Notes under the pieces: generated by a model
The model's input: only the letters and a program-made list of their open reading frames with translations
What the model was told of the DNA's origin: nothing
Database searches by the model: none
Shown: one piece after another, positions 35,596 to 44,584 of the stretch
Position numbering within the stretch: the stretch's first letter is position 1
Layout: every line of letters begins with the position of its first letter
Program-made: the position numbers and the translations under genes
Source of the DNA: Citromicrobium bathyomarinum
Lineage (GTDB): Bacteria; Pseudomonadota; Alphaproteobacteria; Sphingomonadales; Sphingomonadaceae
DNA: 64,000 nucleotides
Direction of reading: 5' to 3'
Assembly (NCBI GenBank): GCA_001306305.2
Contig: CP155577.1
Location: 2,401,501 to 2,465,500 of the forward strand

Positions 35596-35704
35596 TAAGG
35601 GGATTGCCTTTGTCGGGCGCGGCGAGCGTGATCTTTCCCACCCCGTCTTCGATTGTCGTCACGATGGGCGGGGATGCAGTGTCACTCATGAATGGCTCGC
35701 CTTC

Positions 35705-37348
35705 CTATGCTGCGCGACTGTTCGCAATCGACGCATCGGCACCCTTGATGATGTCGGCTGCCTTTTCCCCGATCATGATGGCCGTCGCATTGGTGTTTGT
35801 GCTGGTGATGGCCGGCATGATCGAAGCATCGGCGATGCGAATGCCCGTGAAGCCTTTGACCATCAGGTCAGGACCGACCACTGCGCTATCATCGTCGCCC
35901 ATGCGGCATGAACCAACTGCGTGATAGCCAGGTGCGACATGCTTGCGGATGAAGCTGGCCCATTCGTCGTCACTCGACGGGACCGGATTGGGATTTCGAT
36001 CCGCGACGACGATCTCCTGCATGGCTTTCGTTTGATAAAGCCGGTCGACAAAGCGGCAGCCCGCGACAAGGGTTTTCATGTCTTCGGGGTCGCCGAAAAA
36101 CTGATGTTCCACTCTCGGCTCGCCATTTTCCCCGAGAAGCACTCGCCCCCGACTTTTGGGATGACATACCGACGCATAGAGCGTCACGATCTTTTCCTTC
36201 GGCAACCCGCTGGAATCCCATGCCTCGGCGTTCGGGTCCGCATCGTATCCGAGTGGCATGAAATGCACCTGCACATCGGGTTCGTCCAGATCGGGATCGG
36301 TTCTAATTAACCCCATCGCCGGTACGGCCGGCGTAGACAGGGGCCCTGTACGGTTCAGCAGGTAGCGCAAGGCATATCCGGCCACGTGCCAGGGCCGCAT
36401 ACGGCTGTTAAGCGAATGTCGGTTGATGAACTTGTTTTGCCCGACACCTGGATGCTCCTGCAGGTTCGCGCCGACACCGTCTCGATCGGCGATTACGTCA
36501 ATCCCCAGATCCGACAGATGATCGGCAGGACCGATGCCCGAGCGCATCAGCAATCCGGGAGTGCCCATTGCTCCTGCAGAAAGGATCACTTCGCGGGAAG
36601 CCTTGGCCTTCATAGTCTGGCCGTCCTTCACGAACGAAATGCCCACGGCCCGGCGCCCGTCGAACAGGACCTTGCGAGCCTCTGCACCCGTCAGGACGGT
36701 CAGATTGGCGCGCCCTTTTGCTGGGCGGAGGTAGGCCTTTTCCGTGCTGCACCGCCACCCGTCCCGTTGAGAGCCGTGCGTGAGAAACACCCCGTCAAGA
36801 TTACCGTCCTGATATTCGTCGAGTGTCGACATGCCGGCCTGGTTGCAGGCCTCAAGGAAGGTATGGGTAAGTGGATGGTATCCATCGCGCATCGGTGAGG
36901 TCGATTGAGGGCCGTTCGATCCATGCGCCTGGTTGGGCTCCCCAGCCCAGCCTTCCGATCTGAGGAAGTAGGGAAAGACGTCCGCAAATCCCCAGCCCTT
37001 CGCCCCTAGCTCCTCCCAACGGTCATAATCGCGACGGGTGCCACGGACATAAACCATTCCGTTGATGGCGCTGCCTCCACCCAGGCCCTTGCCTCCGGAC
37101 CAGGCGAACTTGCGCCCCTCGATGGTCGGATCGGGAGACTGCGCATAGGTCCAGTCATATCGCTTGTTGCCGATCAACTGGACGACTCCTGCGGGGATCT
37201 GCACGATCAGGGAGCTGGTGTTCCCGCCCGCTTCGAGAAGCAGAACTCGCGTCCGACCATCCTCGCTCAGGCGGTTGGCAAGAACTGCCCCCGCACTTCC
37301 TCCGCCTACAATCACGAAGTCAGCCTGAAAAACGGCGTCCTGGCTCAT
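35705..37348 (-). CDS. GMC-family FAD oxidoreductase (choline dehydrogenase-like)
   Basis: A 547-residue glucose-methanol-choline oxidoreductase. FAD-binding VIVGGGSAGAVLANRLSED at the N-terminus, GGKGLGGGSAINGMVYVRG and LLMRSGIGPADHL are family signatures. The C-terminal active-site His lies in PGYHAVGSCRMG. Members oxidise alcohols, often terpenoid or alkyl alcohols, to aldehydes or ketones. It lies 15 bp upstream of the split crotonase gene and 40 bp downstream of the acyl-CoA ligase gene, within the long P450-headed operon, so an alcohol intermediate of that pathway is the probable substrate. Confidence 0.87.
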   Translation of the reverse strand: MSQDAVFQADFVIVGGGSAGAVLANRLSEDGRTRVLLLEAGGNTSSLIVQIPAGVVQLIGNKRYDWTYAQSPDPTIEGRKFAWSGGKGLGGGSAINGMVYVRGTRRDYDRWEELGAKGWGFADVFPYFLRSEGWAGEPNQAHGSNGPQSTSPMRDGYHPLTHTFLEACNQAGMSTLDEYQDGNLDGVFLTHGSQRDGWRCSTEKAYLRPAKGRANLTVLTGAEARKVLFDGRRAVGISFVKDGQTMKAKASREVILSAGAMGTPGLLMRSGIGPADHLSDLGIDVIADRDGVGANLQEHPGVGQNKFINRHSLNSRMRPWHVAGYALRYLLNRTGPLSTPAVPAMGLIRTDPDLDEPDVQVHFMPLGYDADPNAEAWDSSGLPKEKIVTLYASVCHPKSRGRVLLGENGEPRVEHQFFGDPEDMKTLVAGCRFVDRLYQTKAMQEIVVADRNPNPVPSSDDEWASFIRKHVAPGYHAVGSCRMGDDDSAVVGPDLMVKGFTGIRIADASIMPAITSTNTNATAIMIGEKAADIIKGADASIANSRAA

Positions 37349-37388
37349 GTCGAATGCTCCTTGGTCTTTTGTCTCGCTTCGGAAGCCA

Positions 37389-38876
37389 TCAGGAGACTGC
37401 GACCTGTGTCAGTCGATCTTCGCGCAATTGCTGTCGGCGTACCTTGCCCGCGTCGTCGCGCAGTCGCTGACGGGTGAATTCGAAACTTCGAGGGATTTTG
37501 TAGGTCACAATCCTCTCTCTCAGGAAAGCAACCAGCGTTTCACTATCGGGTTCGTCGAGCCCGTGTGCTTCGAGATCCTCGACCACCTGCACGATCGCAT
37601 GTACCCGTGCGCCCAAGTCGGAATCGGGCAGGCCGATCACGACAGCTTCAGCTACAGCCGGGTGCGCCATGAGCGCCCCTTCGACTTCCGCGGGAAAGAC
37701 ATTGGCCCCGCCTGACACGATCATATCGGTGCGGCGATCGGCAATGTAGAGATAGCCCTCATCGTCCATCCATCCGAAGTCACCAATCGTTTCAAAGCCT
37801 CCGGCAATAGTCCTCCGCTCCGCCCCGATATAACTGTAAGTGGACCCAGCTCCGCTTGCAGGCAGCGCGAAAATCTCGCCGATCTCGCCCTGCGGCACTT
37901 CGGTACCCTCGTCGTCGACGATCTTTATTTCGCTGCCGACAGCTCGGCCTACGGACCCGCGATGCTCGAGCCATTCCGTTCCGTTGAGGATTGCCGTCAC
38001 GATCCCTTCGGTGCCGCCATAGAGCTCCCAGATCGTTTCCGGGCCCAACCAGTCGATCCACTCCTGCTTGAGCTCGGGCGGCATCGGCGCGGCCCAGTGC
38101 CAGACGGTCTTAAGCGAGGACACATCGTACTTCGACCTGACCGCTTCCGGGAGGCGCGAAATGCGCATCATCATGGTAGGAACGAAGCTGGTCCAGGCTA
38201 TCGAGTGCTCGTCGATGAGACGAAGCGCCTCTTCGGGATCGAAACGCTCCATGCCGATAACCGGATGACCTTCGAACAAGGCCTGAAGGTTCGTTGTCAT
38301 CGGCATGTTGTGATAGATTGGCCCTGTGGCGAGGATTGGTCCCTCGGACGGAAATCGCAGGGGCGGCTTCTTCTCGTCATCGAAAGCATTCGGACCAGGC
38401 GACACGATAATCTTCGGGCGCCCCGTCGACCCTCCGGACGACATCGCCTTCCAATTGTCGGCGAGCACTGGCTCCAAGGGCGAAAGATCATCGCAATCGC
38501 TACCCAAGTCGGCGGCGAATGCCCCGAGCGAACTCTGCAGATGAGGATCGCTTGCTACGACCATGGCGGGCTTGGCAACTTCGATGATCGCTCGCAATTC
38601 GGCTTCGGGTAGCCGATAGGAAACGACGTGCGGTGTCGCGCCAATGCGCCAGAGTGCGAACAACCACTCGTAGATATGCGAGCCATTGGGCAAGGCAAGC
38701 GTCACCAGATCGCCAACCCCTAATCCGCGTTCTCGCAGAGCGTGAGCGCGGCGAAGCGAGCGAGCCGCTAGCTCACCCCAGGTAATGACATCGTCCCCAT
38801 GCCGAATTGCCCATGCGTCGCGGCCATGCTTTGCAGCGCCGCGAGCGGGAATTTCTGCGAGCATAATCAACGCCAC
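37389..38876 (-). CDS. Acyl-CoA synthetase (AMP-forming)
   Basis: A 495-residue adenylate-forming enzyme. The phosphate loop is SSGGSTGRPKI, followed by ELYGGTEG, the hinge region GDFGWMDDEGYLYIADRRTDMI, GGANVFPAEVE and the C-terminal catalytic Lys in DAGKVRRQQL. It activates a carboxylic acid with ATP and CoA; the acid would be the ring-opening product of this pathway. GTG 38876 is chosen as start because GGAGG lies 8 nt upstream. TTG 38891 and ATG 38864 are alternatives with poorer ribosome sites. Slightly short for the family but complete. Confidence 0.85.
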   Translation of the reverse strand: MALIMLAEIPARGAAKHGRDAWAIRHGDDVITWGELAARSLRRAHALRERGLGVGDLVTLALPNGSHIYEWLFALWRIGATPHVVSYRLPEAELRAIIEVAKPAMVVASDPHLQSSLGAFAADLGSDCDDLSPLEPVLADNWKAMSSGGSTGRPKIIVSPGPNAFDDEKKPPLRFPSEGPILATGPIYHNMPMTTNLQALFEGHPVIGMERFDPEEALRLIDEHSIAWTSFVPTMMMRISRLPEAVRSKYDVSSLKTVWHWAAPMPPELKQEWIDWLGPETIWELYGGTEGIVTAILNGTEWLEHRGSVGRAVGSEIKIVDDEGTEVPQGEIGEIFALPASGAGSTYSYIGAERRTIAGGFETIGDFGWMDDEGYLYIADRRTDMIVSGGANVFPAEVEGALMAHPAVAEAVVIGLPDSDLGARVHAIVQVVEDLEAHGLDEPDSETLVAFLRERIVTYKIPRSFEFTRQRLRDDAGKVRRQQLREDRLTQVAVS

Positions 38877-38907
38877 GCGCAGGCCCTCCAATCAATAATC
38901 AAGACGT

Positions 38908-39804
38908 TCACGATGCGTCCTGCTTGCGGTCATCGTTGCGTTTGAACTTTTCGCGAACCGCCGGCGGCAGTCCGGTCGGGTCGATCGGCAGACCGAAAAC
39001 CTGTTCGTTGTGCGAGTGGCTGAGTTGGTGAAGCGCGAAGCTGGTGTTCATCGCAGACACGCGACCTTGCGCATCCTGCGCCGCATTTACCGCTTCCTTC
39101 AGAAGCTTGAGCGCAAAGGAAGGCTTAAGCGAAATCTTCCGTGCCAGATCGAGTGTGGATGCCTCCAACTCCTCAAGGGGCACGACGTGGTTGACCATGC
39201 CCAGTCGGTGCGCCTCACTGGCATCTATGTAGTCGCTCGTAAAGAGCATCTCCTTCGCTTTACGAATGCCAAGCTCCCAAGGATGCTGAAAGAATTCAGC
39301 TCCCGCAATTCCTATCGCAGCAGTGTTGTCTGCGAACATCGCATCGTCTGACGCGACGATGAGGTCGCACGGCCAGATGAGCATGAGGCCACCGGAAATG
39401 GCTTTCCCTTGAACCTGTGCGATTGTCACCTTCGGAATGTTGCGCCAACGTTCGGACAGGCCGAGAAACATCTCTTTCTCGATGCCCATTCTGCCTTCCG
39501 CACCGCCGCAGCCGAAACCGCACCAGGTACCAACCGGATCCCATTGCTCCATGCCGGCCATGAAGGCATCCATGTCCAGGTCGTGACCGGCCGAAAAATG
39601 AGGCCCACGCGCCGCAAGAATAATTACCTTAATTGCGTCATCGCGCGTGCACAGATTGAACGCATCGTTCAACTCGTACAACATAGTCGAACTTTGCGCG
39701 TTGCGCGCCTCGGGCCGATTGAGGACAATCCTCGCTACAGCGTCCGCCGGATGCTCGAGAAGGATTGTTTCAAAAGATCTGCTGGCAGTGTTCGACATTG
39801 GCAT
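38908..39804 (-). CDS. Crotonase-fold protein lacking both usual hydratase glutamates
   Basis: A 298-residue enoyl-CoA hydratase/isomerase family member. The oxyanion segments PHFSAGHDLDMDAF and GKAISGGLMLIWPCDLI are clear. The two Glu residues that hydrate enoyl-CoA in classical ECH are missing: the first position is Leu (GGLMLIW) and the second region reads FADNTAAIGIAG. It may therefore be another crotonase activity (isomerase, hydrolase or C-C bond enzyme) rather than a hydratase. It starts MPMSNT at 39804 (or 39798) and lies between the acyl-CoA ligase and the 6-oxocamphor-hydrolase-like genes. Confidence 0.78.
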   Translation of the reverse strand: MPMSNTASRSFETILLEHPADAVARIVLNRPEARNAQSSTMLYELNDAFNLCTRDDAIKVIILAARGPHFSAGHDLDMDAFMAGMEQWDPVGTWCGFGCGGAEGRMGIEKEMFLGLSERWRNIPKVTIAQVQGKAISGGLMLIWPCDLIVASDDAMFADNTAAIGIAGAEFFQHPWELGIRKAKEMLFTSDYIDASEAHRLGMVNHVVPLEELEASTLDLARKISLKPSFALKLLKEAVNAAQDAQGRVSAMNTSFALHQLSHSHNEQVFGLPIDPTGLPPAVREKFKRNDDRKQDAS

Positions 39805-39864
39805 CCTCGCAAAAAATGAGAGGCCGGCGCAAGGGAGAGGAGATGCGCCGGCCCCTTGGTCGGC

Positions 39865-40728
39865 TCACGAATTGGCTTCGCGGCCTTCACCTGCTTCGGC
39901 GCGATCCTTCGGATAAAGGCGGCGCAGAGTCTTGTAGTGATCGCTTTCTTCGTTGCTTTTGTCCCAGACCATCCAGCCGCGATCGAGGTGAGCGAGCGCC
40001 TGCAAGGCCATGCCGTATCCGACCCCAACCTGGTCATTGAACAACTGTTTCCAGCGATCGACAAAGCACTGGCGCGTATATCGCAGCGTCAGGTCATCAT
40101 AGGTTGCCATCTGATGCGCGAGCTCCATGGCGCGCGGCATCAACTGGTCGGGTTCGAGCACTTCGTTGACTACGCCAAGCTGAAGAGCTTCCTGAGCATC
40201 GATGTGCTGCCCCGTCATAAGGAAGTATTTCGCGCGGTTGATGCCGATTAGCTCCTGCCAAAGAATATGAACGCCATCGCCGGGGACTTCACCTGCAGTA
40301 AAATGTCCTTCGTCAGCAAAACGGGCTGTTGTCGAAGCGAGATTGATATCTCCTAGGACCATCAGCTCACCGTGGATCAGCGCCGGTCCATTGCAGGCAC
40401 AGATGATCGGCGCCTCGATCTCGAACATCCGGCGGAACATCATCTTCTCGCCCCAAGACGGAACGTCGAAATCGCGCGGTGTCGTGATCGGGGCGCCCCA
40501 TTCACCATGACGGTCGATGAAGACATCGCCAGTGCCTGTGAAGACGACAACGCGATTGCCGCGGTCATTGCCGATATCCGTGAAGGCAGGCGCCCATTCC
40601 TGGTGATGCTGCGCGCCGTACAGTACGGGACCATCATTGCTGTGCCAGCGCACAGTCAGTACCCCGTCATCAGTTCTGTCGAACTTCAGGGTCTCGTATT
40701 TATCGAAATATTCCGGGCGCGTTGCCAT
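39865..40728 (-). CDS. 6-oxocamphor hydrolase-like beta-diketone hydrolase
   Basis: A 287-residue crotonase-fold protein that matches what I remember of 6-oxocamphor hydrolase (CamK) from Rhodococcus, which cleaves a cyclic beta-diketone by retro-Claisen reaction. Shared features: YFDKYETLKF start, VVVFTGTGDVF, GHFTAGEVPGDGVHILW, KYFLMTGQHIDAQEAL and VVNEVL. By hand alignment the catalytic positions H122, H145, D154 and H45 correspond to H119, H142, D151 and H42 here; W40 becomes Tyr37 and E244 appears to be Gln. Gln/Tyr changes suggest a different diketone. It lacks classical hydratase glutamates. A substrate with a cyclic 1,3-diketone stage is therefore likely for the island. Confidence 0.65.
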   Translation of the reverse strand: MATRPEYFDKYETLKFDRTDDGVLTVRWHSNDGPVLYGAQHHQEWAPAFTDIGNDRGNRVVVFTGTGDVFIDRHGEWGAPITTPRDFDVPSWGEKMMFRRMFEIEAPIICACNGPALIHGELMVLGDINLASTTARFADEGHFTAGEVPGDGVHILWQELIGINRAKYFLMTGQHIDAQEALQLGVVNEVLEPDQLMPRAMELAHQMATYDDLTLRYTRQCFVDRWKQLFNDQVGVGYGMALQALAHLDRGWMVWDKSNEESDHYKTLRRLYPKDRAEAGEGREANS

Positions 40729-40766
40729 TGTAATCTCCGTTCGTGTTCAAAAAAGCTGGGTGCCAA

Positions 40767-41534
40767 TCAGGCGATGACCATTCCCCCGTCCACCGACAGG
40801 GTGGCGCCGGTGAGGTAGGATGCTTGCTCGGAGCAGGCCCAGACGACGGCCGAGGCAATCTCGTTCGATGCCCCCGCCCGCTTCATGGGGACCGAGCCCT
40901 GCACATATTCGTCGATACTGAAAAAACCCTCGTCGGCCTTCTTTTCCAGCATCGGAGTCCGGACGACGCCCGGACAGACGAGGTTCACCCGGATGCCTTG
41001 CTCGGCATATTCGAGCGCAGTCACCTTTGTGAGGCCGACCAGCGCATGTTTGCTGGCGACATAGGCTGAAATATAGGGTGCGGCCCGTAGCGAAGAGACC
41101 GAGCCGGTGTTGACGATCGCGCCCCCGCCCGAGTTCAGCATCGCCTGGATCTCATGCTTCATACACAGCCAGACGCCAGTCGTATTGACCGCAAATATCC
41201 GATCCCAGAGTTCACGTGTGCAATCGACCGTGCTGCCTGTGTCGGGAGAAATACCGGCATTGTTATGCGCGGCATCGAGTCGCCCATATTTCTCGACAAC
41301 GGTTGCAATGGCATTCGCCACCGACGCTTCGTCGCTCACGTCGGTTTTCAGGACCAGAGCCTCGCCTCCGCCGTCCACGATGAGTTGAGCCGCCTCCTCC
41401 GCCATGATCGCATCATGGTCAAGAATTGCCACGCGAGCACCACACTCGGCAAAACCAAGTGCCGTAGCCCGTCCGATGCCGCTGCCGCCCCCCGTGACGA
41501 GGGCGACACGACCGGTAAAATCGATATTTTTCAA
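40767..41534 (-). CDS. SDR dehydrogenase
   Basis: A 255-residue short-chain dehydrogenase with TGGGSGIGRATA, Asp in AILDHD, NNAG (HNNAGIS) and active-site Ser with YVASK; the tail is YLTGATLSVDGG. It starts with TTG at 41534 with GGGAGAG upstream. It sits between the TauD-like dioxygenase and the beta-diketone hydrolase genes, so the natural guess is that it oxidises the hydroxyl introduced by the P450 to the ketone the hydrolase needs. That role is inferred from position only. Confidence 0.83.
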   Translation of the reverse strand: MKNIDFTGRVALVTGGGSGIGRATALGFAECGARVAILDHDAIMAEEAAQLIVDGGGEALVLKTDVSDEASVANAIATVVEKYGRLDAAHNNAGISPDTGSTVDCTRELWDRIFAVNTTGVWLCMKHEIQAMLNSGGGAIVNTGSVSSLRAAPYISAYVASKHALVGLTKVTALEYAEQGIRVNLVCPGVVRTPMLEKKADEGFFSIDEYVQGSVPMKRAGASNEIASAVVWACSEQASYLTGATLSVDGGMVIA

Positions 41535-41568
41535 TTACTCTCTCCCGTCCCGTGACTTCTTTTCGGGA

Positions 41569-42417
41569 TTACTTGCGCATGTGTTCCGGGAGACGGTCAT
41601 CGGGGATCGGTGGCCGGTAATCACTCGACTGGCCATTGGTAATGCAAACACGCTGCAAGGTCCGGGTCTTGCCTGGAACTAGGCCGCCACGCGCGTGATG
41701 GAATGCCTGGTTCGACCAGATCACGAGGTCGCCATTGCGCCAACGATGCTCATAAATATTGTCATCATTGTAGAGATGCTCATGCAGTTCCCCGATGAGT
41801 TCCTCGCTCTCCGCCTCGCTGAGACCGACGATCAGGGCAGTGTTCTGCTGTGTGGCATAGAGCACTTCCCAACCCGTGATCGGATCGACATGGATGATGT
41901 CATGTTCGGCGCGTGGCGCGTCTTCGGGATAGCCCTCAATCCGCTGACGTCCGGTCAGACCTTCCTCGCTCGCAGAAAAAAGGTTAAGCCCCTTGAGATC
42001 GCGCAGCCGGTCGCGCGTTTGCGGCGACAGCGATTCCAGTGCCAGCTTGCCGCTGGCGAACCGGGTCCAGGTCTCTTCATACGGCACTTCGATACCATGC
42101 AGCGAGATGCCAAGCAGCGGGACCGGAGTGTAGATGAAGTCGGAATGGAAAGAGACTTCGGAATCGCCCAGCAGCCCATCTTTCCGGGTGTTCGAAACGT
42201 AGCCGACGGTCGTGAAATCCTCGAGCAACGGGCCGAGGCGGGCCATCACGCGCTTTTGTTCGTCCTGGCTAAGCTCCTGCTCGCGAAAAACAAGGAACCC
42301 GTGTTCCTTGAACAAGTCAGCGACCTTCTCGTCGTTTGACGGATCGTTGAGATCAAGGTCGACTTCGACACCAAACGGCGTGATTGGGTCGACCTTTACC
42401 GATGAAGTTGTTGGCAT
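41569..42417 (-). CDS. TauD/TfdA-family Fe(II)/2-oxoglutarate dioxygenase
   Basis: A 282-residue member of the TauD/TfdA family. The iron site is visible as the HSD motif (VSFHSDFIY) and a distal His region NQAFHHARGGLVPGKTRTLQR, whose Arg would bind 2-oxoglutarate. These enzymes hydroxylate or cleave ether or sulfonate bonds using 2-oxoglutarate and O2. It is in the middle of the P450-headed operon, 81 bp after the diflavin reductase. Substrate unknown; a second hydroxylation of the ring compound is possible. Confidence 0.85.
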   Translation of the reverse strand: MPTTSSVKVDPITPFGVEVDLDLNDPSNDEKVADLFKEHGFLVFREQELSQDEQKRVMARLGPLLEDFTTVGYVSNTRKDGLLGDSEVSFHSDFIYTPVPLLGISLHGIEVPYEETWTRFASGKLALESLSPQTRDRLRDLKGLNLFSASEEGLTGRQRIEGYPEDAPRAEHDIIHVDPITGWEVLYATQQNTALIVGLSEAESEELIGELHEHLYNDDNIYEHRWRNGDLVIWSNQAFHHARGGLVPGKTRTLQRVCITNGQSSDYRPPIPDDRLPEHMRK

Positions 42418-42498
42418 CGTTCTACTCCTTGCGCGTTTTGTTCTCGACGGGTCGGACAGCTCTGCGCCACGAGCGGTCTGGCCAAAGACTTGAAGGCT

Positions 42499-44208
42499 TC
42501 AATAAACATCGCGTTGATATCGCTTTGCACGGCGCATGGTATTGAGGATGTTCTCGGCACCGCCAGCGTCCAGCTGCTTGCTTCGTGCAAGTGCCTGGAC
42601 AATGGCATCGTGGACATCGTTCGCCATTCCGGCGTCGCCGCAGATGTAAATGTGGGCACCCGCATCGATCCAGGCTACGATGTCGTCGGAGTGCTCCGCG
42701 ATACGATGCTGCACGTAGACCTTCTCGCTTCCATCGCGCGAAAATGCCGTGTCCAGACGCGTCAGAATGCCATCCGAAAGATATCCTTCGAGTTCCTCAC
42801 GATAGAGAAAGTCGAATTCCCGGTTCCGCTCACCAAACAGCAGCCAGGCCTTGCCGCGAAGCGTCTCGCAGGATCGTTCCTGGAGGAAACCCCTGAAGGG
42901 TGCGATCCCGGTGCCGGGGCCGATCATGATAATCGGTGTCGTTGGTGCAGGCAGCCGAAAATGCTCGTTGGGTTGAATGTATACTTGAACCTGCGAGCCG
43001 ACGGGTGCGCGCAGGACAAGCTGCCCTGTCGCGACGCCGCGCCGCGCTTCACCTTGCAGTTCGTACTCGACCGGCGCAACCGTCAGGTGGACCTCTCGGG
43101 CGGTAACCCGCTGGCTTGACGCGATCGAATAAAGCCTCGGCTGTAGCGGCCGGAGGAGCGAAATGAACTCTTCTGCGCTCACCCCTGTTAGGGGGTACTG
43201 GCGGATGACGTCGATCACATGATTGGCATGCATGAAGGCAATCCGCGCCTGATCATCCGATTGCAGCGCTTCGAGCTCAGGTGATGATGCAAGCTTTGAC
43301 CACCCTTCGATGAAGCGCGGCGTCAACGCACAGATTTCATAGGATTCAGCCAGCGCACTGGCGACCGAAATCATTCGCCCGTTCGAAGGCACCTGTATTG
43401 CCGGATCGAAGGACAAGGCCTTCAAAAGAGCATCGACAACGCCATCATCATTATGCGCGATCAATCCAAGCGCGTCGCCCGGTGCATAGGCAGGAGGTTC
43501 GTCCACGAACTCAAGCGCGATATGCCGGGTGGCCTTGGTGGATCCCGGCGCTGTCAGTATCCGGTTTTCCGTTACGCACGCGGTAAGCGGTTCGTACCGC
43601 GGCGATCGCTCGACCGATCCTGCGATTTCCGCTTCTGCGACAGGCTTTGCAGCTTCCTCGCCGATGAGTTTGGCCAGGACAGAACCACGCCATTGCGCGG
43701 CTGTATCCTCGTAATCGACATCACAGTCGACGCGGTCCTGGATACGTACAGCACCTGCCGTAGCCAGCGCGCGGTCGAGCCGCTTGCCAGCCTCGCAGAA
43801 CTGTTCGTAGGTGGAATCCCCGAGGGCGAGAACCGAATAGCGAATGCCCGACAGATCGGGGCAATCTTCGCTTTCGACCGCTTCGAAGAATTCCTCTGCT
43901 GTATAGGGTACTTCACCTTCTCCCGTAGTGCTTGTCACGAACAGCAGCACATCGAGTGTGTCGAGATCCTCTGGATCGAAATCGGCGACATCCTGACAGG
44001 TGACTCTAAGGTCGGCGGCCTCGGCTTCGCGCGAGAGCGCACCTGCCACGTCCTCGCTCGCTCCGGTCTCAGTCGCGTAGAGGATGGTTACCAGTTTCGG
44101 TCGCTCGGTCGCAGTCGCCATCACAGCTTCCTCGACAAGGGTTTGTGCGCCTGCATCAGCAGACACATCCCGCCCGTCAGCCACGATTGATTGATCGGCC
44201 GTCAGCAT
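42499..44208 (-). CDS. CysJ/P450-reductase-like diflavin reductase
   Basis: A 569-residue NADPH-dependent diflavin reductase. An FMN flavodoxin domain (ILYATETGASEDVA, TSTTGEGEVP, ALGDSTYEQF) is followed by a linker and an FAD/NADPH module (RLYSIASS, MIGPGTGIAPFRGF, LLFGERNREFDFLY, IYICGDA), ending in an aromatic residue (DVY). CysJ reduces sulfite reductase; here no cysI is present and the neighbours are a Rieske ferredoxin and a P450, so it probably feeds a P450. Start ATG 44208 is kept; ATG 44121, with GAGGA 7 nt upstream, would remove a 29-residue leader and fits the family equally well. Confidence 0.85.
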   Translation of the reverse strand: MLTADQSIVADGRDVSADAGAQTLVEEAVMATATERPKLVTILYATETGASEDVAGALSREAEAADLRVTCQDVADFDPEDLDTLDVLLFVTSTTGEGEVPYTAEEFFEAVESEDCPDLSGIRYSVLALGDSTYEQFCEAGKRLDRALATAGAVRIQDRVDCDVDYEDTAAQWRGSVLAKLIGEEAAKPVAEAEIAGSVERSPRYEPLTACVTENRILTAPGSTKATRHIALEFVDEPPAYAPGDALGLIAHNDDGVVDALLKALSFDPAIQVPSNGRMISVASALAESYEICALTPRFIEGWSKLASSPELEALQSDDQARIAFMHANHVIDVIRQYPLTGVSAEEFISLLRPLQPRLYSIASSQRVTAREVHLTVAPVEYELQGEARRGVATGQLVLRAPVGSQVQVYIQPNEHFRLPAPTTPIIMIGPGTGIAPFRGFLQERSCETLRGKAWLLFGERNREFDFLYREELEGYLSDGILTRLDTAFSRDGSEKVYVQHRIAEHSDDIVAWIDAGAHIYICGDAGMANDVHDAIVQALARSKQLDAGGAENILNTMRRAKRYQRDVY

Positions 44209-44251
44209 CGCGACCCCATCGATTCAAACGCGGGAAAGGCGGGCCCGGAAT

Positions 44252-44584
44252 TCATGCCGACGCTTCTTCCGATTCTTCGATGATAAGGAAAACGCTGTCA
44301 CCTTCGACCTCGACCGGATAGGTCCGGACCGGAATCCAAGCCGGCACGCCGGTGACTTCGCCAGTGAGAAAGCTGAAGCGGGAACTGTGCATGGGGCATT
44401 CCACGCTCTCGTCGCAAAGATAGCCTTCGCTGAGTGATTCATCCTCGTGCGTGCAGCGATCGTCGATCGCGCGGAACCCGTGCTCTTCCAGGTGGGCAAC
44501 GCAGATCGTCCGGCCTGCCGCCTCGATCTTGGTCATTTCGCCAACCGGCAGCTCGCTTGCCTTGAGTACTTCAACCCTGCTCAT
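44252..44584 (-). CDS. Rieske [2Fe-2S] ferredoxin
   Basis: A 110-residue soluble Rieske ferredoxin of the BphF/NirD-like type. The cluster ligands are CTH (DDRCTHEDESLSEG) and CPMH (VECPMHSSRFSF). It carries single electrons to an oxygenase. It overlaps the P450 stop by 4 nt (ATGA) and precedes the diflavin reductase by 43 bp. It may serve the P450, the Rieske oxygenase at 29.4-30.7 kb, or both. P450 ferredoxins are usually adrenodoxin-type or 3Fe-4S/4Fe-4S, so a Rieske partner is unusual. Confidence 0.88.
   Translation of the reverse strand: MSRVEVLKASELPVGEMTKIEAAGRTICVAHLEEHGFRAIDDRCTHEDESLSEGYLCDESVECPMHSSRFSFLTGEVTGVPAWIPVRTYPVEVEGDSVFLIIEESEEASA

Larger units (their letters stand above)
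33919..35689 (-). pseudogene. Crotonase/PaaG-like isomerase gene split by an IS
   Basis: The 5' part (35689 down to 35596, MSDTASPPIVTTIEDGVGKI... DKGNPL) and the 3' part (34640 down to 33919, SIELANGLLHAVQS...) join perfectly once the 955-bp IS and one TAA copy are removed, giving 270 codons plus stop. The rebuilt protein is crotonase-fold: RFFCVGGDISAM oxyanion segment, NGPVAGGGLGLALCGDI, and GFSPDGGST with an Asp as in PaaG-type isomerases. The intact enzyme would have acted on an enoyl-CoA. As it stands the gene is disrupted and the insertion may be polar on the two SDR genes downstream. Confidence 0.9.

Noticed and set aside
42499-44208. True CysJ of sulfite reduction
   Set aside because: No cysI, cysG or other sulfur genes nearby; neighbours are a P450 and a ferredoxin.
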